A stretch of DNA of 64,000 nt from NCBI GenBank assembly GCA_013180625.2, contig SNVD02009873.1:186001-250000 (forward strand), written 5' to 3'. The notes beneath the pieces are model-generated. The model was given only the letters and a program-made list of their open reading frames with translations. It did not search any database and was not told the DNA's origin. The DNA comes from Boswellia sacra. Lineage: Eukaryota > Streptophyta > Magnoliopsida > Sapindales > Burseraceae. This document shows, piece by piece, positions 57,369-64,000 of the stretch. The translations under genes and the position numbers were made by a program. How positions within the stretch are numbered: position 1 is the stretch's first letter; the number at the start of each line of letters is the position of its first letter.

Positions 57369-58016
57369 TATGAAATTATTAACTTGGTCTCACCTCACTA
57401 CGGCATTTTTTTTTTTTTGGGTATTGCGTAACCCAATTTCAACTCTTAAATTTTGTCGAAGTGAAATAGAGTTATGCAGGACATATGATGTGATGTGTTG
57501 TTAACAATTTATGACCACTCCTTTTATTTTGTCTTGAGAAAAAGTCTAATAAAATTGCTTGAGATATGCCCACTTTCGATGTCAAGTGTTACTATGCCAC
57601 TCTTCCTATTAGGGATCCGCACTCTACGTATCCAATGTAAAAAAAAAAAAAAAAAAAAAAAAAGGTTTTTGAACTAATTGATATACTTATCCCACAAATC
57701 TTCTAAATGAAGACTAAATAATAGGTTTTGAATCATGGACCAATTTAAAAATAAAGACTAACAAAATAATATAGGAATGCTAATTAAATGCTATTAACAC
57801 TATTCCACTACCGAAGAAATTAACTGATTGCTTGAGATATTAATTGGACGATTTTCATTTATGGTGGAATTAACTGAGTACTTAAGTTAATGTATTTCAG
57901 CTGACTAAATAATTTTTAAACTAAAAAATGATTAAGTAACTAGGATTAAAAATGTATTTTATATCTAATTTATAAAATTGTTCTATCCAAATGAAAAACT
58001 AAGTAAAACTCCCGTT
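57369..58016. other. 3' flank of DUF4220-B
   Basis: Includes an uninterrupted run of 25 A at 57639-57663. From about 57663 on it matches the flank after DUF4220-A (23839 on). The young copia element inserted in this flank; the interrupted sequence resumes at 63651 and still matches the 24895-24920 region. Confidence 0.55.
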
Positions 58017-58021
58017 GAAAT

Positions 58022-58422
58022 TGATGAGCTCATGCATGACATGCATGAGTTCTAGAATTCTGCTGAGCTCATGCATGACATGCATGGCTTCCAGAATCCC
58101 TCCCATGTGAATGCATTGAGAGTCAAATTTGTTAGGCACCTCCAATTTTGAAAATCAAAGGAAGTAGCCAAATTTGATTTGAATTTGTATGCAGAATTTT
58201 CCCTATAAATATGGGACGAATTCTGCCTTGTTTAAGCATCAGAGAGATTCCAGAGAGAGTCCAGAGTCTAAACCAGAGAGTTTAGGATTGAGAGAGAGAG
58301 CCAGGAGAGCTCCAGAAATTTTAGGGGAGTTTTTTGTATAATTCTTGTACATTAATTTTCTCTGTTAATACAAGTAATTTTTCTCCCAAATTCTGTTCTG
58401 AGTTGATCATTACATCCCAACA
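58022..58422 (+). repeat. 5' LTR of the young copia element
   Basis: 401 bp, TGATGAG...CCCAACA. It opens with two tandem 39-bp units, each holding CATGCATGACATGCATG. The TATA box is CTATAAATA at 58203-58211, followed by GAGAG-rich transcribed sequence. Confidence 0.97.
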
Positions 58423-58423
58423 A

Positions 58424-58438
58424 GTGGTATCAGAGCCT
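58424..58438 (+). other. Primer-binding site of the young copia element
   Basis: GTGGTATCAGAGCC, complementary to the initiator Met tRNA 3' end as in most plant copia elements. Confidence 0.9.
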
Positions 58439-58702
58439 CGTTGAGCTCCTGGAACGTCAGAACAGAGAGGAAAAAATTCAGAGAAAATTTGTCCCCTGTT
58501 TCTGGAAAATTTCGATTTTTCGGAAAGTCATCGAATTTCGAATTTGAAGTGTCCAGTGTGTTCGTGACGTCGTCCTGATCATTCTGCAATTTTCCGGCGA
58601 CCGATCCGACGTCCAGAGACGCCGCACGCGCCTCCGACCTGGTCTGCGAGTGGGCGTCACTCGCCCCACGCGCTGCACGCGCCATTCCAAGGAAGAAGAC
58701 GA

Positions 58703-58872
58703 CCACGTCAGCGTCGCGTCATCAGCCACGTCAGCGACCTTTTTGCCACGTCAGCCGTCCACGTCAGCAGGTCGCCGCGTCAGCAAAGCCACGTTAGCCG
58801 TCCACGTCATCGTGCCACGTGTCGCCACGTCAGAGCCACGTCAGCATTGTGGACCCCACCTGCCACGTCAGT
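58703..58872 (+). promoter_or_regulatory. Array of eleven CCACGT-type boxes in the copia leader
   Basis: CCACGTCAGC or a close variant starts at 58703, 58726, 58746, 58759, 58775, 58789, 58802, 58815, 58825, 58836 and 58863. The reverse complement is GCTGACGTGG, which holds the ACGTGGC/TGACGTGG cores bound by bZIP factors (ABRE, hybrid G/C box). Spacings are mostly 10-16 bp. A leader regulatory function is inferred. Confidence 0.6.
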
Positions 58873-58880
58873 AATACGTT

Positions 58881-59080
58881 GGAAAATTACATTTTGGCCC
58901 CTGTATTTCTGGGTAATTACATTTTGACCCCCTGAGTTTATGAAATTTACATTTCAGTCCCTAGGAAATATCAGTTTGGCCCCTGTAGTTCTGGAGAATA
59001 AATTGTGCCCCCTTTTAGTTTCTGAAATTTCAGTTTAGCCCTTAAGAAATTTCAGTTTAGCCCTTAAAGTTTCCAAGCTT
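58881..59080 (+). repeat. About seven degenerate 25-30-bp leader repeats
   Basis: Variants of TTACATTTTGGCCCCTG and TTTCAGTTTAGCCCTTAA follow one another up to the gag start. They have no coding content. Confidence 0.7.
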
Positions 59081-59212
59081 AGTATTTATTGCATAAAAAG
59101 AATTTTTGAGCCCCGGAAGAGGCTATTCCACCTAATTTGACCGTTCCGGACGTAACGGTGGGCTCGGATTTTTGAAATTCAATTTCTATTTTAGTGAATT
59201 AATTATTCTAAA

Positions 59213-60364
59213 ATGGAAGAATCATCCGGAGCCATGATAAAATTGACTGCTACAAATTACACACTATGGAGACCCAGGATGGAGGATCTCCTTAGTTGTA
59301 AGGATCTATATGACCCTATAGAATTTGAAGGGCAGAGACCTGAGACAGAAAAAGAGGCAGAGTGGAAGAAAATTAACAGAAAATGCATCGGTCAAATCAG
59401 ACAATGGATCGATCATAGTGTCTTCCACCATGTAGCCAAAGAAACAGATGCATATACTCTATGGAAAAAATTAGAGAGTATGTATCAAGCCAAGTCAGCA
59501 CGAAACAAAGCCATCCTGATGAGACGGCTTGTGAACTTGAAGTTGCGGAGCGGAACTCCTGTAGCAGAACATACAAGTGAGTTCCAGAACTTGGTGAATC
59601 AGTTGACAGCAGTCGAGTTACAGCTTGGAGACGAGGAACAAGCACTTCTACTTCTCAGTTCCCTTCCAGATTCATGGGAGACACTAGTGGTCTCCATCAG
59701 TAATTCAGCACCCGGAGGCAGACTTACCCTATCAATGGTTAAGGATGCCTTAATGAACGAGGAGGCAAGAAGAAAAGATGCAGGCGCCAATCAAGATGAA
59801 GCCTACATCACAGAGAATCGGGGAAGACAGTCTCGAGGTGAAGATTGGAGAAGAGGTAGAAGCAAAAGCAGAGGCAGATCAAGGGGCAGGTCATCAGATG
59901 GGCGGAGACCCACATACAAATGCTACAACTGTGGCAAAGAGGGACATTTGAAGAGAAATTGTCGCAGTCTTCGGAAGCAGAACCAGGAGAGTTCACAGGC
60001 ACAAAGCAACGAAGAACCACGAGTTACAGTGGTAGAAGATGTAACCATCTGTGCAGAAGAGACGTGCTTCCACACAGCAGATCAAGGAGTAGAATGGGTC
60101 ATTGACACAGCAGCTTCCTGCCACGTCACTCCTTGCAGAGAAATCTTCACCACGTACAAAGCAGGAGACTTTGGGATAGTGAAGATGGGAAACAACAGCA
60201 CCGCCAAAATCATGGGAATTGGTGATATTCAATTCCTAACGAACGTCGGATGCAAAATAACTTTGAAAGACGTTCGTCATGTGCCAGATCTTCGACTCAA
60301 CTTGCTCTCGGTAAAAGCCTTTGATCAGCAAGGTTATGAGAGCTGCTTCACCAACGGTACATGA
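59213..60364 (+). CDS. gag and protease part of the young copia element
   Basis: 383 codons from ATG at 59213. It has the copia gag helical region (LWRPRMEDLL..., LWKKLESMY), an Arg/Ser-rich stretch, a CX2CX4HX4C zinc knuckle at residues 237-250, and the aspartic protease word VIDTAASCHVTP. It stops at TGA (60362-60364), where a run of A appears to hold one extra base relative to related elements. The protein thus ends just before the GAG-pre-integrase domain. The usual product would be one polyprotein, so this is a lesion, an assembly error or, less likely, a recoding site. Confidence 0.92.
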   Translation: MEESSGAMIKLTATNYTLWRPRMEDLLSCKDLYDPIEFEGQRPETEKEAEWKKINRKCIGQIRQWIDHSVFHHVAKETDAYTLWKKLESMYQAKSARNKAILMRRLVNLKLRSGTPVAEHTSEFQNLVNQLTAVELQLGDEEQALLLLSSLPDSWETLVVSISNSAPGGRLTLSMVKDALMNEEARRKDAGANQDEAYITENRGRQSRGEDWRRGRSKSRGRSRGRSSDGRRPTYKCYNCGKEGHLKRNCRSLRKQNQESSQAQSNEEPRVTVVEDVTICAEETCFHTADQGVEWVIDTAASCHVTPCREIFTTYKAGDFGIVKMGNNSTAKIMGIGDIQFLTNVGCKITLKDVRHVPDLRLNLLSVKAFDQQGYESCFTNGT

Positions 60365-63203
60365 AAAGATGTTGAAAGGGGTCATGGTGGTTGCTCGAGG
60401 TAAATTATGTGACAATCTTTACAGGACTCATGTAAAGATAAACGGAGAGAGCCTTCATGTAGCAGAGCACATGGTACCTCTAGATTTGTGGCATAAAAGG
60501 CTCGGTCACATGGGTGAAAAGGGTTTATCAACCCTTCAGAAAAAGAAGCTGATCACTGTTTCCAAGGATGCAGCGTCTCATCCTTGCGACTATTGTTTGT
60601 ACGGGAAACAACGGAGGGTGTCATTCAGCTCCTCATCAGTGAAGAAATCAAAGCTATTGGAGCTAGTACACAGTGATGTATGCGGACCTCTCGAAGTCGA
60701 GTCCTTAGGCGGTAAAAGGTATTTCTTGACCTTTATTGATGATGCATCTCGGAAAGTGTGGGTTTATTTCCTCAGGACGAAGGATGAAGTTCTGGAGAAG
60801 TTCAAGGAGTTTCACGCCATGGTAGAACGTGAAACGGGTAAGAAATTAAAATGCCTTCGATCAGATAACGGAGGCGAGTATACCTCCAGAGAGTTCAATG
60901 CCTACTGTCGAAGATATGGCATTCGACATGAAAGAACAGTCCCACGCACACCACAACACAATGGAGTGGCCGAGAGGATGAATCGAACCATCATGGAACG
61001 AGTCAGAAGCATGCTCAGATTGGCTAAGTTACCCAAGCCATTCTGGGGGGAGGCAGTTCGCACCGCCTGTTACTTAATCAACAGAGCACCATCGGCACCA
61101 CTGAACTTCGAGATTCCAGAAAAGGTATGGTCTAACAAAAAGCCCTCCTATAATCATTTGAAAGTGTTTGGTTGTTTAGCCTTCGTACATGTATCCAAGG
61201 AGCTCAGACAGAAGCTCGATGCAAGAACTGTTCCATGTATCTTCATCGGTTATGGAGATGAAGAATTCGGATACAGATTATGGGATCCCAAAGAAAAGAA
61301 AGTCATCCGGAGCAGAGATGTCGTATTTCACGAAGACCAAACATATGAAGACGCTGAAAAGACAACAATATCTACAAATCCCACTAGCAGTGCCCCAGAT
61401 ATTGTTGCAGATTCTACCCCAACACCAAATGCTACAAGAAATGACGAGGTACCAGACGAAGTTCCAGAAGCAGATCAGGAGGAAGAAAATGAAGAGATTG
61501 CTGAGCCGGGGGAGCCACAATCACCTATAGAAGCTGCTATACCTCCTGGAAATGAAGAACCTCAGCTACGACGATCTGAGCGAGGTCGGATTCCGTCGAG
61601 GAGATATCCGGAATCAGAGTACACACTGCTTACTGATGAGGGGGAGCCAGAAAGCTTTCATGAAGCTTTATCTCATCCAGACAAAGAACGATGGCTGCAT
61701 GCAATGCAAGATGAGATGAATTCTCTAGAGAAGAACAAAACTTATGAACTGGTCGAACTCCCAGACGGAAAGAAGGCACTGAAGAACAAGTGGGTATTCA
61801 AGCTCAAGAAAGATGGAACAGGAAAGGTGATAAAGCACAAAGCCCGATTGGTGGTAAAAGGATTCCTTCAGAAGAAAGGAATTGACTTTGATGAAATATT
61901 CTCACCGGTGGTAAAAATGTCCTCAATCCGCGTCATCCTCGGATTAACAGCAAGTCTTGATTTAGAGCTTGAACAGATGGATGTGAAGACAGCATTTCTT
62001 CATGGAGACTTGCATGAAGAAATCTACATGGAGCAGCCAGAAGGGTTCGAGGTTCCAGAAAAAGAACACCTCGTGTGCAAGCTCAAAAAGAGCTTGTATG
62101 GCCTCAAACAAGCACCAAGGCAATGGTACAAGAAGTTTGACTCCTTCATGGTGAGTCATGGGTACAAAAGAACCGCTGCAGACCAATGCGTCTACTTTCA
62201 GAAACTTCCAGGTGGAGACTTTGTTGCATTAATGTTATATGTGGACGACATGTTGATCGTCGGAAAAGATGCAACAAGAATAAAGCAGCTGAAGAATGAA
62301 CTATCAAAAACCTTCGATATGAAGGACTTGGGACCAGCTCAGCAAATCTTGGGGATGCACATCCGTCGAGACAGAAAACAAAAGAAATTATGGCTGTCTC
62401 AAGAAAAATATGTTGAACGTGTGATCCAAAGGTTCAACATGGATAATGCCAAGCCAGTTAGTGTACCACTGGCTAATCATTTCAAGCTGAGCAAGAGATC
62501 ATGTCCCTCATCTAAGAAAGAGATAGAGGACATGGCGTCGGTACCCTATTCTTCTGCTGTAGGAAGTTTGATGTATGCCATGGTGTGTACAAGGCCAGAT
62601 ATTGCTCATGCTGTCGGAGTCGTGAGCAGATTTCTTTCCAATCCAGGGAAAGAACATTGGGAGGCAGTCAAGTGGATTCTCAAATACCTTAAAGGTACTT
62701 CGAAGATATGCTTGTGTTACGGGGGAGCTGATCCAATCTTGGAAGGCTATACAGATTCAGATATGGCCGGAGAACCTGACAGTAGGAAATCTACATCAGG
62801 TTTTGTTTACACTTTTGCAGGGGGAGCTGTATCATGGCAGTCAAGACTACAGAAGTGTGTTGCGCTATCCACGACAGAGGCAGAATACATTGCCGCAGCG
62901 GAAGCTGGAAAAGAAATGTTGTGGCTGAAGCGGTTTCTCCAAGAACTTGGGATTGAGCAAAAGGAGTACAAAGTACACTGTGACAGTCAAAGTGCTCTGG
63001 ATTTGAGCAAGAATTCAGTGTACCATTCTCGAACGAAGCATATCGACATCCGCTATCATTGGATACGAGAGGTGATGGACAAGCAACTGTTGAAACTAGT
63101 GAAGATCCATACTAAAGAGAATCCAGCCGACATGTTAACAAAAGTGGTCACCAGAGACAAGCTAGAACTATGCAGAGACATAGTTGGATTAGAAGCTGTC
63201 TAA
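60321..63203 (+). CDS. pol part of the young copia element (integrase, reverse transcriptase, RNase H)
   Basis: The frame is open to 63203; element homology begins at about 60365 (KMLKGVMVVARG). It holds GAG-pre-integrase (LWHKRLGH); an integrase core with Asp at 60675, Asp at 60864 and Glu at 60972 (NGVAERMNR), all present; reverse transcriptase with the YVDDM box near 62238; and RNase H with DSDMAGE, TEAEY and CDSQSA. It ends NPADMLTK...GLEAV, just before the PPT. All catalytic motifs I can check are intact, and the only visible defect is the frame break from gag. It has no ATG of its own suited to independent translation. Confidence 0.92.
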   Translation: MISKVMRAASPTVHEKMLKGVMVVARGKLCDNLYRTHVKINGESLHVAEHMVPLDLWHKRLGHMGEKGLSTLQKKKLITVSKDAASHPCDYCLYGKQRRVSFSSSSVKKSKLLELVHSDVCGPLEVESLGGKRYFLTFIDDASRKVWVYFLRTKDEVLEKFKEFHAMVERETGKKLKCLRSDNGGEYTSREFNAYCRRYGIRHERTVPRTPQHNGVAERMNRTIMERVRSMLRLAKLPKPFWGEAVRTACYLINRAPSAPLNFEIPEKVWSNKKPSYNHLKVFGCLAFVHVSKELRQKLDARTVPCIFIGYGDEEFGYRLWDPKEKKVIRSRDVVFHEDQTYEDAEKTTISTNPTSSAPDIVADSTPTPNATRNDEVPDEVPEADQEEENEEIAEPGEPQSPIEAAIPPGNEEPQLRRSERGRIPSRRYPESEYTLLTDEGEPESFHEALSHPDKERWLHAMQDEMNSLEKNKTYELVELPDGKKALKNKWVFKLKKDGTGKVIKHKARLVVKGFLQKKGIDFDEIFSPVVKMSSIRVILGLTASLDLELEQMDVKTAFLHGDLHEEIYMEQPEGFEVPEKEHLVCKLKKSLYGLKQAPRQWYKKFDSFMVSHGYKRTAADQCVYFQKLPGGDFVALMLYVDDMLIVGKDATRIKQLKNELSKTFDMKDLGPAQQILGMHIRRDRKQKKLWLSQEKYVERVIQRFNMDNAKPVSVPLANHFKLSKRSCPSSKKEIEDMASVPYSSAVGSLMYAMVCTRPDIAHAVGVVSRFLSNPGKEHWEAVKWILKYLKGTSKICLCYGGADPILEGYTDSDMAGEPDSRKSTSGFVYTFAGGAVSWQSRLQKCVALSTTEAEYIAAAEAGKEMLWLKRFLQELGIEQKEYKVHCDSQSALDLSKNSVYHSRTKHIDIRYHWIREVMDKQLLKLVKIHTKENPADMLTKVVTRDKLELCRDIVGLEAV

Positions 63204-63249
63204 TTACTTTTGTTGTTACTCCCTTTCACATGGGATGGAGGGGGAGAAT

Positions 63250-63650
63250 TGATGAGCTCATGCATGACATGCATGAGTTCTAGAATTCTGCTGAGCTCAT
63301 GCATGACATGCATGGCTTCCAGAATCCCTCCCATGTGAATGCATTGAGAGTCAAATTTGTTAGGCACCTCCAATTTTGAAAATCAAAGGAAGTAGCCAAA
63401 TTTGATTTGAATTTGTATGCAGAATTTTCCCTATAAATATGGGACGAATTCTGCCTTGTTTAAGCATCAGAGAGATTCCAGAGAGAGTCCAGAGTCTAAA
63501 CCAGAGAGTTTAGGATTGAGAGAGAGAGCCAGGAGAGCTCCAGAAATTTTAGGGGAGTTTTTTGTATAATTCTTGTACATTAATTTTCTCTGTTAATACA
63601 AGTAATTTTTCTCCCAAATTCTGTTCTGAGTTGATCATTACATCCCAACA
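63250..63650 (+). repeat. 3' LTR of the young copia element
   Basis: Same 401 bp as the 5' LTR. Preceded by the PPT at 63233-63249. Confidence 0.97.
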
Positions 63651-63655
63651 GAAAT

Positions 63656-63745
63656 AGTGATTAAATCTTACTAGAATTTATAAAATAAATCCTCTATTAA
63701 ATTTTAAAACTCATACACTGTTTAGTATTTGTAAAATAACCTTAA

Positions 63746-63795
<50 letters not shown>

Positions 63796-64000
63796 AAAAA
63801 ATTACTTTTAGAATTTATTAAATAATCAATTTTCTTTTTAAAACTATTAAACTCTTTAAATTGACTCAATGGTTTCACTTGGTTCTTCTATTCACTCAAT
63901 TTTTATCGAAAAAATTGCTGTTAATTAACGATTGAGTTGACAATTTGAATGAGAAATATTGGTTAACGTTTTGTATATTAGAATCATTGCTAAAAGACGG
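63656..64000. other. AT-rich flank with a TA microsatellite
   Basis: Non-coding continuation of the DUF4220-B 3' flank. A 39-bp TA run lies at 63754-63792. Confidence 0.6.

Larger units (their letters stand above)
58022..63650 (+). mobile_element. Young Ty1/copia retrotransposon (5629 bp) with identical LTRs
   Basis: Target duplication GAAAT at 58017-58021 and 63651-63655. LTRs of 401 bp each (58022-58422, 63250-63650) showed no difference when read side by side, so insertion is very recent. The primer-binding site (TGGTATCAGAGCC) is 2 bp after the 5' LTR, and a polypurine tract (GGATGGAGGGGGAGAAT) abuts the 3' LTR. It has a 790-bp leader and nearly intact gag-pol. The domain order integrase before reverse transcriptase makes it Ty1/copia. 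Confidence 0.98.

Noticed and set aside
58410..58874. Open frames on both strands across the copia leader
   Set aside because: They arise from the CCACGT box array and its stop-poor composition, not from conserved protein sequence.

Overview
Plant nuclear DNA: AT-rich, intron-poor, and packed with LTR retrotransposons and MITEs. Its genes are a tandem family of CC-NB-ARC-LRR immune receptors (NLRs) mixed with DUF4220/DUF594 membrane-protein genes. This points to a dicot, probably a woody one; Citrus or a relative would fit, but nothing here fixes the species.

Layout, all host genes on the + strand: NLR1 (5623-9261), DUF4220-A (21303-23469), NLR2 (27280-30561), NLR3 (49214-52261), and a frameshifted DUF4220-B (55000-57368). 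After subtracting inserted transposons, NLR1 to DUF4220-A and NLR3 to DUF4220-B have similar spacing. The 3' flank of both DUF4220 copies also matches a stretch near the left edge (about 1858-2100). The locus therefore looks like a repeated NLR + DUF4220 block that continues beyond the window on the left.

Transposons: (1) a decayed Ty1/copia element at about 10062-17140, itself interrupted by a 754-bp hAT-like element with a perfect 8-bp target duplication; a related 821-bp copy lies at 2234-3054. (2) A MULE-like 1464-bp element at 17811-19274 with a perfect 9-bp duplication. (3) A complete but mutated copia element at 32962-38327 (450-bp LTRs about 97% identical, target duplication GCCAA). 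(4) A very young copia element at 58022-63650 (401-bp LTRs with no difference seen, duplication GAAAT, nearly intact gag-pol). (5) Several MITEs, one nested in another at 53871-54470. Between 38.3 and 41 kb are gene relics: a P-type Ca2+-ATPase fragment and a tandemly duplicated exon-like membrane segment.

The most unusual signal is inside the NLRs. The stretch between the VG...LV motif that normally lies just ahead of the NB-ARC and the Walker A P-loop is enlarged to about 106, 201 and 320 residues in NLR3, NLR2 and NLR1. It is built from Asn/Asp/Gln/Ser-rich repeats, several of which look like decayed copies of the P-loop segment itself. NLR1 also has non-consensus residues at Walker A, RNBS-B and MHD, so it may be a degenerate or partner-dependent receptor. 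The young copia element carries CATGCATG (RY) palindromes in its LTR and eleven CCACGT-type boxes in its leader, a pairing seen in ABA- and seed-regulated promoters.
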